Position numbers and translations under genes: made by a program
The notes under the pieces: model-generated
What the model was told of the DNA's origin: nothing
Seen by the model: the letters and a program-made list of their open reading frames with translations, nothing else
The model's database searches: none
Assembly: GCF_026153515.1 (NCBI RefSeq)
Contig: NZ_CP110644.1
Location: forward strand, 5,955,501 to 6,019,500
Reading direction: 5' to 3'
DNA: 64,000 nt
Source of the DNA: Pseudomonas sp. KU26590
Lineage (GTDB): Bacteria; Pseudomonadota; Gammaproteobacteria; Pseudomonadales; Pseudomonadaceae
Shown: one piece after another, positions 27,601 to 35,327 of the stretch
How the letters are laid out: the number at the start of each line of letters is the position of its first letter
How positions within the stretch are numbered: position 1 is the stretch's first letter

Positions 27601-27958
27601 TTTCCAGATAGGGCTGCAGCTCGTGATGCTCTTCGCGGGCATAGGTGAACGGGATCTTCTCGGCGTAGGGCTCAAGGAAGAAGTCGAACGGATTGAAGAC
27701 CGCCATCTCGGCGACCAGGTCCACTTCGATGCGCAGCTCGTTGGTCTTTTCAGGGAACACCAACCGCGCCAGGTAATTACCCTGCGGGTCCTGCTGCCAG
27801 TTGATGAAGTGGTTTTCGGGGAGGACTTTCAGCGAGTACGACAACACGCGCGTGCGGCTATGGGCCGCCGGGCGCAAGCGGACGATCTGCGGACCCAGCT
27901 CTACCGCGCGTTCGTAGCGGTAATGCGTAACGTGGTGCAAGGCAATGTGAATCGACAC
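24665..27958 (-). CDS. Transglutaminase/DUF2126 putative amidoligase
   Basis: A 1097-residue two-part protein. Residues 1-~290 are a transglutaminase-like module with Cys180 (ASGSCRDSAW), DLHAWCEVYLPGAGW and GLDATSG. The remaining ~800 residues are DUF2126, described in Pfam as a putative amidoligase, with VRLTMGGEPTFVSIDDRD and DGRHTGTGGGNHFVLGG segments. The GTG start is chosen because AGGAGG lies 8 bp upstream and the family N-terminus (SIHIALHHVTHYRYER) follows at once; the longer frame has no RBS. It is first in the three-gene operon and has a sigma-54-like promoter. Confidence 0.88.
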   Translation of the reverse strand: MSIHIALHHVTHYRYERAVELGPQIVRLRPAAHSRTRVLSYSLKVLPENHFINWQQDPQGNYLARLVFPEKTNELRIEVDLVAEMAVFNPFDFFLEPYAEKIPFTYAREEHHELQPYLEKLPLTPRFKAYLDSIDRTPIPAIDFLVGLNQRLANDIGYLIRMEPGIQTPEYTLENASGSCRDSAWLLVQLLRHLGLAARFVSGYLIQLKADVKALDGPSGTDVDFTDLHAWCEVYLPGAGWVGLDATSGLFAGEGHIPLACSPEPSSAAPISGLVEPCNTEFSHEMSVERIWEAPRVTKPYTEEQWQDIQALGRQIDSDLIAHDVRLTMGGEPTFVSIDDRDGDEWNTAALGPKKRLLSADLYQRMRDHYAPQGIVHFGQGKWYPGEQLPRWSLNCFWRKDGQPVWRNNALVADETRDYGADSEMAGAFLRSVAERLKLPTRYVFPAYEDRFYYLWREGALPKNVSAEASRLEDPLERARLRKVFSQGLDTIIGHVLPLARTAADDHWQSGRWYLRDEHCRLVPGDSALGYRLPLASQPWVKAAEYPYIHPTDHNQAFAELPDRDEVQSRLDSLSEQGDPSVDHEPEIDESADWLTRTALSAEARGGRLYLFMPPLQSLEAYLELVAAIEATAEDMRCPVLLEGYEPPSDPRLANFRITPDPGVIEVNVQPSSTWDELVERTEFLYEQARLTRLTTEKFMIDGRHTGTGGGNHFVLGGATPGDSPFLRRPDLLRSLLSYWHNHPSLSYLFSGLFVGPTSQAPRVDEARNDSLYELEIAFSQMPEPGEECAPWLVDRLLRNLLIDVTGNTHRAEFCIDKLYSPDGATGRLGLLELRAFEMPPHARMSLAQQLLLRALVARFWREPYAPAKLARWGTELHDRFMLPHFIEQDFADVIAELNDAGYPVRAEWFAAHLEFRFPKVGDYTVRGIELELRQALEPWHVLGEEGAAGGAVRYVDSSLERLQLKVTGLPPQRYMLTCNGVPVPLRPTGRVGEFVAGVRYRAWQPTNALQPTIPVHAPLVFDILDTWMQRSLGGCEYHVAHPGGRNYETLPVNANEAESRRLARFFRVGHSPGKLEVPALTLNDELPMTLDLRLHR

Positions 27959-27996
27959 GGCGTGCCTCCTGCGAGCCTGGACGGTAACGGAGCTGC

Positions 27997-28011
27997 GCAA
28001 GACTTATGCCA
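27997..28011 (-). promoter_or_regulatory. Sigma-54-like promoter of the DUF2126 operon
   Basis: On the minus strand TGGCATA-AGTC-TTGC keeps GG-N10-GC spacing and differs from TGGCACG at two less critical positions. It ends 38 bp before the GTG start. Upstream, GGTGCA and TGCACC half-sites occur near 28093 and 28134 but do not form an NtrC dyad. Confidence 0.48.
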
Positions 28012-28145
28012 CCCCGGCAAATCAGGCGCCTCCGGCGTAGAGGCAGCTTGTTCAGCCAGGCACAGCACCAAAATCGCGCCAGCTTCAACGAATGGTGCAA
28101 GGGTCGCACGGAAATGAGGCGGATGGGGTTATTTGCACCGCAATG

Positions 28146-28175
28146 CAAAACGCCAGCTCGAAAGCTGGCGTTTTG
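28146..28175. terminator. Bidirectional terminator after ygiQ
   Basis: CAAAACGCCAGCT and AGCTGGCGTTTTG form perfect 13-bp arms with a 4-nt loop, with T-runs on both strands. It lies 29 bp past the ygiQ stop and insulates the DUF2126 promoter. Confidence 0.9.
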
Positions 28176-28204
28176 TTGGAGCGAAGAAGCGTTGCGCGGG
28201 AGCC

Positions 28205-30523
28205 TTACCGTGGAAACACCGGCTGGCGCGAAGGCTTGTTACTTTTGCCGCCTTTGCCACCTTTGCCACCCTTGGCGGCATCAGCGCGCTCCTTGGCGGC
28301 GTCCCTGTTACGAGCAGCCGCCGCAGCCTTGGCCTCTTCACGCTTGTCCCAAGGCTTGCTGCCGTCACTTGCACGCTGAGGCAGGCCGGTGTGCTGCGTC
28401 AGGATCTTGGTGGTCTTGGCAACCTTGTGGCTACCGGCCGGCGTCGAGTTCTTGCGGCGCGCGCTCTGATAGGTGTCGGTTTCCGGCTGGTGTAGCGGAA
28501 TCAGCTGATGCTTGCCCGGCCCGATCAGATCGGCACGGCCCATACGCTCCAGCGCTTCACGCAGCATCGGCCAGCCCTTCGCATCGTGGTAGCGCAGGAA
28601 CGCCTTGTGCAGACGGCGCTGCTCTTCGCTCTTGACGATAGTGACCGAATCGCTCTTGTACGTGACCTTGCGCAACGGGTTTTTGCCGGAGTGGTACATG
28701 GCCGTCGCACTGGCCATCGGCGACGGATAGAACGCCTGCACCTGGTCCGCACGGAAGCCGTTGCCCTTGAGCCACAGCGCGAGGTTCATCATGTCTTCGT
28801 CGGTCGTGCCCGGGTGGGCCGCGATGAAGTAAGGAATCAGGTACTGCTCTTTGCCCGCTTCCTTGGAGTACTTCTCGAACATGCGCTTGAATTTGTCATA
28901 GCTGCCAATGCCCGGCTTCATCATCTGATTGAGCGGACCTTCTTCGGTATGCTCAGGCGCAATCTTCAGGTAACCGCCGACGTGGTGGGTTACCAGCTCC
29001 TTGACGTACTCGGGCGATTCAACCGCCAGGTCGTAACGCAGACCGGAGGCAATCAGAATTTTCTTTACGCCGGGCAGTTCACGGGCGCTGCGGTACAGCT
29101 GAATCAACGCCGAGTGATCGGTGTTCAGGTTCGGGCAGATGCCAGGGAACACGCACGACGGCTTACGGCACGCCGATTCGATTTCCGGGCTCTTGCAGGC
29201 GATGCGATACATGTTCGCCGTCGGCCCGCCGAGGTCGGAAATCACGCCGGTGAAGCCTGGGACCTTGTCACGGATTTCTTCGATCTCGCGGATGATCGAT
29301 TCGTGGGAACGGTTCTGGATGATCCGGCCTTCATGCTCGGTGATCGAGCAGAACGTACAGCCGCCGAAGCAGCCGCGCATGATGTTCACCGAGAAACGGA
29401 TCATGTCGTAGGCCGGGATCTTCTCCTTGCCGTACACCGGGTGCGGAACACGTGCGTAGGGCATGCCGAACACGTAGTCCATTTCTTCGGTGGTCATGGG
29501 AATGGGCGGCGCGTTGAACCAGACATCCACATCGCCGTGCTTCTGAACCAGCGCGCGGGCGTTGCCCGGGTTGGTCTCAAGGTGCAAGACGCGGTTGGCG
29601 TGGGCATAGAGCACCGCGTCGGCGCGCACTTTCTCCATCGACGGCAGACGGATGACCGTCTTGTCGCGGGTCATGCGCGGGCTCGCCAGAATCTGTACGA
29701 CCTTCGCTTCGTTCGGATCCTCGACGTCACCCTTTTCCTGCTCGATGGCACAGGCCTGGGTGTCTTGAGTGTTCACGTACGGGTTGATGATCTTGTCGAT
29801 CTTGCCTGGACGGTCGATACGGGTGGAGTCGACTTCGTACCAGCCTTCCGGCGTGTCACGACGAATAAATGCCGTGCCGCGCACGTCAGTGATGCTTTCG
29901 ATCGTCTCGCCATAGGACAGGCGGGTGGCCACTTCGACGATGGCCCGCTCGGCGTTGCCGTACAGCAGGATATCGGCGCAGGCGTCGATCAGGATCGAGT
30001 TGCGAACCTTGTCCTGCCAGTAGTCGTAGTGAGCGATGCGGCGCAGCGATGCTTCGATGCCACCCAGAACGATCGGCACGTTCTTGTAGGCTTCCTTGCA
30101 GCGCTGACTGTAGACCAGACTCGCACGGTCCGGGCGCTTGCCCGCCATGCCGCCCGGCGTGTACGCATCGTCGGAGCGAATCTTTTTGTCAGCGGTGTAA
30201 CGGTTGATCATCGAATCCATGTTGCCGGCCGCGACGCCGAAGAACAGGTTCGGCTCGCCGAGCTTCATGAAGTCGTCTTTTGACTTCCAGTCAGGCTGCG
30301 CAATGATCCCGACGCGGAAGCCTTGGGACTCCAGCAGCCGGCCGATGATTGCCATGCCAAACGAAGGGTGATCGACGTAGGCATCACCCGTGACAATGAT
30401 GATGTCGCAGGAATCCCAGCCAAGCTGATCCATTTCTTCCCGGCTCATCGGCAGGAAAGGCGCTGGTCCGAAACATTCGGCCCAATACTTCGGATAGTCA
30501 AATAACGGCTTGGCTGCTTGCAT
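28205..30523 (-). CDS. YgiQ-family radical SAM protein
   Basis: A 772-residue radical SAM protein of the YgiQ/UPF0313 family. The N-terminal domain is B12-binding-like ([35 protein letters not shown]). The 4Fe-4S CxxxCxxC motif is in [19 protein letters not shown] near residue 370. The C-terminal ~60 residues are a basic Lys/Gly/Ala-rich tail. The start [16 protein letters not shown] is chosen as the conserved family N-terminus; upstream in-frame codons run through a non-coding region. The reaction of this family is not established. A strong terminator follows. Confidence 0.92.
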   Translation of the reverse strand: MQAAKPLFDYPKYWAECFGPAPFLPMSREEMDQLGWDSCDIIIVTGDAYVDHPSFGMAIIGRLLESQGFRVGIIAQPDWKSKDDFMKLGEPNLFFGVAAGNMDSMINRYTADKKIRSDDAYTPGGMAGKRPDRASLVYSQRCKEAYKNVPIVLGGIEASLRRIAHYDYWQDKVRNSILIDACADILLYGNAERAIVEVATRLSYGETIESITDVRGTAFIRRDTPEGWYEVDSTRIDRPGKIDKIINPYVNTQDTQACAIEQEKGDVEDPNEAKVVQILASPRMTRDKTVIRLPSMEKVRADAVLYAHANRVLHLETNPGNARALVQKHGDVDVWFNAPPIPMTTEEMDYVFGMPYARVPHPVYGKEKIPAYDMIRFSVNIMRGCFGGCTFCSITEHEGRIIQNRSHESIIREIEEIRDKVPGFTGVISDLGGPTANMYRIACKSPEIESACRKPSCVFPGICPNLNTDHSALIQLYRSARELPGVKKILIASGLRYDLAVESPEYVKELVTHHVGGYLKIAPEHTEEGPLNQMMKPGIGSYDKFKRMFEKYSKEAGKEQYLIPYFIAAHPGTTDEDMMNLALWLKGNGFRADQVQAFYPSPMASATAMYHSGKNPLRKVTYKSDSVTIVKSEEQRRLHKAFLRYHDAKGWPMLREALERMGRADLIGPGKHQLIPLHQPETDTYQSARRKNSTPAGSHKVAKTTKILTQHTGLPQRASDGSKPWDKREEAKAAAAARNRDAAKERADAAKGGKGGKGGKSNKPSRQPVFPR

Positions 30524-30691
30524 ATCGATGACCAATGTTCGTGTCAGGGGGCGATTTTCGCGTGGAAATTCGCGGTCGCGGAGAATAGCACAAATTTTGA
30601 TCAAATCCGACGACAGTAGTCGGATAAGTGATCGGCATGACTCTCGACTCTGGCGCCCTTCCAGCATCAGAGTCACGATCAAGAGCCCTAC

Positions 30692-32089
30692 TTATTCATC
30701 ATCATCAAAGTTGTAACTACCCGGCGCGAGGTTCTCGAAGCGGGTGTACTTGCCGATGAACGCCAGTCGGATAAACCCGATCGGGCCGTTCCGCTGCTTG
30801 CCGATGATGATTTCGGCGATGCCTTTGTGTTCGGTCTCGGGGTGATACACCTCATCCCGGTACACGAACATGATGACGTCGGCGTCCTGCTCGATCGCTC
30901 CGGATTCCCGCAAGTCGGAGTTCACCGGGCGCTTGTTGGGACGTTGCTCGAGGGAACGGTTGAGCTGGGACAGCGCGACGACCGGGCAATTGAATTCCTT
31001 GGCGAGCGCTTTCAGGGAACGGGAAATCTCGGAAATCTCGTTCGTCCGGTTATCGCCGCTCGATCCCGGGATCTGCATCAGCTGCAGGTAGTCGATCATG
31101 ATCATGCCGATATCGCCGTGCTCGCGGACCAGACGCCGTGTACGCGCACGCATCTCCGACGGGCTGATGCCGGCCGTGTCGTCGATGAACAGCTTGCGAT
31201 CGTTGAGCAGGTTGACCGCCGAGGTTAGGCGCGGCCAGTCATCATCATCCAGCTGACCGGAACGTACTTTGGTCTGGTCGATACGACCGAGCGACGAAAG
31301 CATACGCATAATCAGCGATTCGCCTGGCATCTCCAGCGAGTAGACCAACACCACCTTGTCGCTGCGCAGCACCGCGTTTTCCACAAGGTTCATCGCGAAG
31401 GTGGTCTTACCCATCGACGGACGGCCTGCGACGATGATCAGGTCAGACTGCTGCAGACCGCTGGTTTTTTCATCAAGGTCGGCGTAGCCCGTGGAGAGAC
31501 CGGTGATGCCGTCGCCGATGTTGAACAGCGTGTCGATACGGTCAATCGCCCGAGTCAACAGGTCGTTGACGCTGACCGGGCCGCCTGTTTTGGGCCGGGC
31601 CTCGGCGATCTGAAAGATCTGCCGTTCGGCCTCGTCGAGAATCTCTTCGGCGGTACGCCCTTCCGGGTTGAACGCACTGTCGGCAATTTCGGTACTGATG
31701 CCGATCAACTGGCGCAACGTCGCACGCTGACGAACGATCTGGGCATAGGCCTTGATGTTCGCCACAGACGGAATGTTCTTCGCCAGCTCCGACAGGTAAC
31801 CGAGGCCACCGACTTGCGAGGTCTGGCCTTCCTTATCGAGCTGTTCGGCCAGGGTCACGACGTCGATCGGCTGGTTCTGATCAGCAAGCTTGGCAATGGC
31901 GCGGAATATCAGACGGTGGTCATGACGGTAGAAATCGCCATCCGACACTTGATCAAGCACGCGTTCCCAGGCGTTGTTGTCCAACATCAAACCACCGAGC
32001 ACGGCCTGTTCGGCCTCGATGGAATGCGGCGGCACCTTCAGGGCAGCGGTTTGCAGGTCATATTGCTCGGGAGCGGAGATGTCGTTCAT
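30692..32089 (-). CDS. dnaB: Replicative DNA helicase DnaB
   Basis: The hexameric 5'-3' helicase of the replication fork, loaded by DnaA/DnaC-type loaders and coupled to primase. The 465-residue product has the N-terminal collar (KVPPHSIEAEQAVLGGLML), the linker, and the RecA-like core with GRPSMGKTTFAMN, YSLEMPGESLIMRML, MIMIDYLQLM and RSLKALAKEFNCPVVALSQLNRSLEQR. The start MNDISAPEQYDL gives the family's normal length. In P. aeruginosa alr lies next to dnaB, as I recall; here ygiQ is the neighbour. Confidence 0.97.
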   Translation of the reverse strand: MNDISAPEQYDLQTAALKVPPHSIEAEQAVLGGLMLDNNAWERVLDQVSDGDFYRHDHRLIFRAIAKLADQNQPIDVVTLAEQLDKEGQTSQVGGLGYLSELAKNIPSVANIKAYAQIVRQRATLRQLIGISTEIADSAFNPEGRTAEEILDEAERQIFQIAEARPKTGGPVSVNDLLTRAIDRIDTLFNIGDGITGLSTGYADLDEKTSGLQQSDLIIVAGRPSMGKTTFAMNLVENAVLRSDKVVLVYSLEMPGESLIMRMLSSLGRIDQTKVRSGQLDDDDWPRLTSAVNLLNDRKLFIDDTAGISPSEMRARTRRLVREHGDIGMIMIDYLQLMQIPGSSGDNRTNEISEISRSLKALAKEFNCPVVALSQLNRSLEQRPNKRPVNSDLRESGAIEQDADVIMFVYRDEVYHPETEHKGIAEIIIGKQRNGPIGFIRLAFIGKYTRFENLAPGSYNFDDDE

Positions 32090-32138
32090 GGCCACACGGA
32101 AATCAGGGGGTTGAATCAGGATACTCAGAAATGACAAA

Positions 32139-32167
32139 GGGCACGACCTGCGAACAGGAACGTGCCC
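32139..32167 (-). terminator. Terminator after rplI
   Basis: GGGCACG pairs with CGTGCCC and is followed by TTTGT on the minus strand. It separates the ribosomal operon from dnaB. Confidence 0.75.
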
Positions 32168-32238
32168 AATGCTAACCGACCGAGGAGCGAGTCATCAGCC
32201 GGTCAGACTTCTGCACCAAAGCGCAGAAACCATACTGC

Positions 32239-32685
32239 TTAAGCAGCTACAACAACAACGCGAACGGTAGCTTCAACATCGCTGTGCAGGTGCACGGCTA
32301 CGTCGTATTCGCCAACGTTACGGATGGTGCCGTTCGGCAGACGAACTTCAGCTTTAGCCACTTCAACGCCAGAGGCGGTCAGTGCGTCAGCAATGTCGTG
32401 AGTACCGATCGAACCGAACAGCTTGCCTTCGTCACCAGCGGTGGCAGTGATAGTCACTTCCAGCTCAGCCAGTTGAGCAGCACGAGTTTCAGCAGAAGCT
32501 TTCTTCTCGGCGGCAGCTTTTTCCAGCTCTGCACGACGCTCTTCAAACGCGGCCACGTTGGCAGCGGTTGCAGCGGTTGCTTTGCCGAAAGGCAGCAGGA
32601 AGTTACGACCGTAGCCAGCCTTAACGTTTACTTTATCGCCCAGGTTGCCCAGGTTGGCGACTTTTTCCAGCAGGATGAGTTCCAT
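32239..32685 (-). CDS. rplI: 50S ribosomal protein L9
   Basis: Binds 23S rRNA domain V near the L1 stalk and helps maintain reading frame. The 148-residue product has the canonical [19 protein letters not shown] start, [13 protein letters not shown], the long connecting helix ([17 protein letters not shown]) and the C-terminal [16 protein letters not shown] motif. The first ATG of the conserved domain is used, giving full normal length. It is last in the rpsF-rpsR-(membrane protein)-rplI operon. Confidence 0.98.
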   Translation of the reverse strand: MELILLEKVANLGNLGDKVNVKAGYGRNFLLPFGKATAATAANVAAFEERRAELEKAAAEKKASAETRAAQLAELEVTITATAGDEGKLFGSIGTHDIADALTASGVEVAKAEVRLPNGTIRNVGEYDVAVHLHSDVEATVRVVVVAA

Positions 32686-32704
32686 TTGGTAAAACCTCTT
32701 AACT

Positions 32705-33601
32705 TTAACCTTCACCGTTCGCAGAACCGTTATCGGCATCTTTCGACGCCAGACGGCCGCGAAAATCAATCAGGCTGTCGACAATGGCAAACACCACCAG
32801 CAACGGATAGATCAGCTGCATGAACAGCAACAGCGTGACGTACAACCCCACCAACCAGAACCGTGTCAGGCGCTTTGCAGCCACCAGACCGTGAATCAGG
32901 GCCAGCCCCGCGAACATGAGCGGCACGCTGCACAACGGTGTCAGCATCGCCAGTTGAGGACCGAAGTTCGGCCCCACCAACATGCACACCAGCAGCACCA
33001 GCATCGGTGCCCGCGGGAGTTTCAGGCTGCGAAATTCGCGTCCGAAACCGCCCGGGTTATACAACAACGCCTGCCAGTACCGCCCAAGAAGCAGGCATAC
33101 CACGCTGACGATCTGCAACAACGCTGCAATCAGGCCATTAAGGACTGGAGTAATAAGTGCCCCCAGACGCGCTCGCTCTTCTACCGACATCTGCTGGTAG
33201 ACATCACCGAAGACCTGGGGCAAGAGCTTTTGCAGCTCCCCCGCCATGGCTTCGATGGGCTCGCGAAACACCGCGCCCAGAACCACTGCATACAACAACC
33301 CAACCGCCACGCTGACCAGCAGCACGCGGACCCAGGACTCGCTGGCACGCAACACGGCGGCCAACCCCCAAGAACCCAGCAACACCATCAGGGTGCGAGG
33401 TTCACCGAAATACCACCAGACCAAAGCCGGCAGCAGAGCCCAGGCAAGGACGCCCAGGGCGTCACTCATCCCGCGTCGCAGGAGCACAAGGCAACCTGCG
33501 GCAGCACTCAACCAGAACAACAGCGGCAATGCCGCACATCCAACCACTACGAGAGTGGCCTGCACGCGGCCGCGCATGATGAATTCAGCCATGGCGCGCA
33601 T
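32705..33601 (-). CDS. Integral membrane protein between rpsR and rplI (DUF2232/YybS-like)
   Basis: A 298-residue hydrophobic protein with about eight membrane helices (for example [20 protein letters not shown] and [20 protein letters not shown]). A soluble loop ([20 protein letters not shown]) and a short polar C-tail are also present. Position between the S18 and L9 genes and topology resemble DUF2232/YybS-type proteins found in this operon elsewhere. Function is unknown. SD-like AAGGGA favours the first ATG; a second lies three codons later. Confidence 0.75.
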   Translation of the reverse strand: MRAMAEFIMRGRVQATLVVVGCAALPLLFWLSAAAGCLVLLRRGMSDALGVLAWALLPALVWWYFGEPRTLMVLLGSWGLAAVLRASESWVRVLLVSVAVGLLYAVVLGAVFREPIEAMAGELQKLLPQVFGDVYQQMSVEERARLGALITPVLNGLIAALLQIVSVVCLLLGRYWQALLYNPGGFGREFRSLKLPRAPMLVLLVCMLVGPNFGPQLAMLTPLCSVPLMFAGLALIHGLVAAKRLTRFWLVGLYVTLLLFMQLIYPLLVVFAIVDSLIDFRGRLASKDADNGSANGEG

Positions 33602-33639
33602 GCGATCTATCCCTTACTGCGTTTGTCGACTACCTGGTC

Positions 33640-33870
33640 TCAGCGGCCGTGGCTGTCGGTGTAGGCCAACAGGGCCAGGAAGCGGGCGCGCTTGATAGCG
33701 GTAGCCAGCTGACGCTGATAACGAGCTTTGGTACCAGTAATGCGGCTAGGAACGATCTTGCCGGTTTCAGATACGTAGGCTTTCAGGGTGTTGAGATCCT
33801 TGTAATCGATCTCCTTCACATTTTCAGCTGTGAAGCGGCAGAATTTACGACGACGGAAGAAACGTGCCAT
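33640..33870 (-). CDS. rpsR: 30S ribosomal protein S18
   Basis: Binds the 30S platform together with S6. The 76-residue product has the canonical [20 protein letters not shown] start and the RNA-binding [20 protein letters not shown] segment. It lies 28 bp after rpsF, with AGGAG ahead of the ATG. Confidence 0.98.
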   Translation of the reverse strand: MARFFRRRKFCRFTAENVKEIDYKDLNTLKAYVSETGKIVPSRITGTKARYQRQLATAIKRARFLALLAYTDSHGR

Positions 33871-33898
33871 GTGATGGGCTCCTCAAAAGGTCCGTGGA

Positions 33899-34321
33899 TT
33901 ACTCGTCAGCGTTATCGCTGTTGTCGCTGTCATCACCATCGGCGCCATCGGCGTCGGAGTGCTCAGGACGGTCGCGACGCTCACGGCGCTCACTGCGGTT
34001 TTCTTCAGCCTTGAGCATTTCGGACTGGCCAGTAACAGCTTCGTCGCGACGGATGACAAGGTTACGGATCACGGCATCGTTGTAACGGAAGTTGTCTTCC
34101 AGCTCGGCCAGAGCCTTGCCAGTGCACTCAACGTTCAGCATCACGTAGTGAGCCTTGTGAACATTGTTGATTGCATAGGCCAGTTGACGACGGCCCCAAT
34201 CTTCCAGACGGTGGATCTTGCCGCCGTCTTCTTCGATCAGCTTGGTGTAACGCTCTACCATGCCGCCGACTTGCTCGCTCTGGTCCGGGTGAACCAGAAA
34301 GATGATTTCGTAATGACGCAT
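33899..34321 (-). CDS. rpsF: 30S ribosomal protein S6
   Basis: The S6 protein that forms a dimer with S18 on the 30S platform. The 140-residue product starts [18 protein letters not shown] and includes the [25 protein letters not shown] core. The C-terminus is long and acidic (Asp/Ser-rich, ending SDNADE), as in enteric and pseudomonad S6, where RimK adds glutamates. It is first of the S6-S18-membrane protein-L9 operon, downstream of rlmB. Confidence 0.98.
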   Translation of the reverse strand: MRHYEIIFLVHPDQSEQVGGMVERYTKLIEEDGGKIHRLEDWGRRQLAYAINNVHKAHYVMLNVECTGKALAELEDNFRYNDAVIRNLVIRRDEAVTGQSEMLKAEENRSERRERRDRPEHSDADGADGDDSDNSDNADE

Positions 34322-34501
34322 GAATGCTCCTTACGGGTTGTAGCCTGCCGCCAAAGCGGTCAGACAAGGAGTGAATAACACTGGTTTATCTTGCACAGGG
34401 ACAGGCACATGAGCGCCTGCCATGACAGCAAGGGGCGCAATTGTAGAGAAGGGGTCGGAGGGGCGCAAGGAGATTGGTGAATATTTGAACAATGACGCTG
34501 C

Positions 34502-34532
34502 GCTACAAGCTACAAGCTACAAGCTACAAGCT
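34502..34532. repeat. 7-bp tandem repeat (GCTACAA)
   Basis: GCTACAA is repeated four times in a row followed by GCT, then by a looser GCTTGCAGCTTGAGGCTTGC tail of related units. It fills part of the 256 bp gap between rlmB and rpsF and is transcribed as AGCTTGT repeats. Copy number is likely to vary between strains. Confidence 0.85.
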
Positions 34533-34577
34533 GGAGCGTGACCGGCTTGCAGCTTGAGGCTTGCCGCTCTTAACTGA

Positions 34578-35327
34578 CTACTTCTTGGCAGCGGCGCGCT
34601 GGCGCAGGGCTTCGAACAGGCAGACGCCTGTGGCGACCGAAACGTTGAGGCTGCTGACACTGCCAGCCATCGGCAGGCGCACCAGATAGTCGCAATGCTC
34701 GCGGGTCAGACGGCGCATGCCTTTGCCTTCGGCACCCATGATCAGGATGGTCGGGCCAGTCAGGTCCTGCTGGTACAACTCCTGCTCGGCCTCACCCGCG
34801 GTGCCGACGACCCACAGGCCGCGCTGCTGGAGTTTTTCCAGCGTGCGCGCCAGGTTGGTCACGGCGACCAGAGGAATGACCTCCGCCGCACCGCACGCCA
34901 CTTTCCGAACGGTCGGCGTCAATGTCGCGGACTTGTCCTTGGGTACTATCACCGCCAGCGCACCGGCCGCATCGGCAGTGCGCAGGCAGGCGCCCAGGTT
35001 ATGCGGATCGGTGACGCCGTCGAGGACCAGAATCAGCGGCGGACCTTCGGTGCGATCGAGCAGCTCGTCGAGCATCGCCTCGCCCCAGACCTGGCTCGGA
35101 CTGACGTCCGCCACCACGCCCTGGTGAACACCCTCAACCCACGCATCCATCTCGCGGCGCTCGGCTTGACCCACCGAGACGCGGTTCTGCGCGGCGAGCT
35201 CGATGAGAACCTGCACGCGAGGATCGCTGCGCCCTTCAGCCAGCCAGATCTGCTTGACCCGCTTGGGGTGATGACGCAACAGCGCCTCTACGGCATGAAC
35301 ACCGTAGATTTTTTCCAGCTGACTCAT
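34578..35327 (-). CDS. rlmB: 23S rRNA (Gm2251) 2'-O-methyltransferase RlmB
   Basis: A SPOUT-class methyltransferase that methylates G2251 in the peptidyl-transferase P loop. The 249-residue product has the N-terminal substrate domain (KIYGVHAVEALLRHHPKRVK) and SPOUT motifs DPHNLGACLRTADAAGA, LIMGAEGKGMRRL and MAGSVSSLNVSVATGVCLFE, which build the trefoil knot. It overlaps the rnr stop by four bases, indicating coupling with ribonuclease R. Confidence 0.96.
   Translation of the reverse strand: MSQLEKIYGVHAVEALLRHHPKRVKQIWLAEGRSDPRVQVLIELAAQNRVSVGQAERREMDAWVEGVHQGVVADVSPSQVWGEAMLDELLDRTEGPPLILVLDGVTDPHNLGACLRTADAAGALAVIVPKDKSATLTPTVRKVACGAAEVIPLVAVTNLARTLEKLQQRGLWVVGTAGEAEQELYQQDLTGPTILIMGAEGKGMRRLTREHCDYLVRLPMAGSVSSLNVSVATGVCLFEALRQRAAAKK

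Noticed and set aside
26750..28117. 455-codon open frame opposite the DUF2126 gene
   Set aside because: Antisense shadow crossing the DUF2126 promoter region; no independent evidence.
28508..30283. 591-codon open frame opposite ygiQ
   Set aside because: Antisense shadow of the radical SAM gene; composition rich in His/Arg/Val typical of reverse-frame translation.
34502..34532. CRISPR-like array
   Set aside because: The unit is a 7-bp direct tandem repeat with no spacers and no cas genes.
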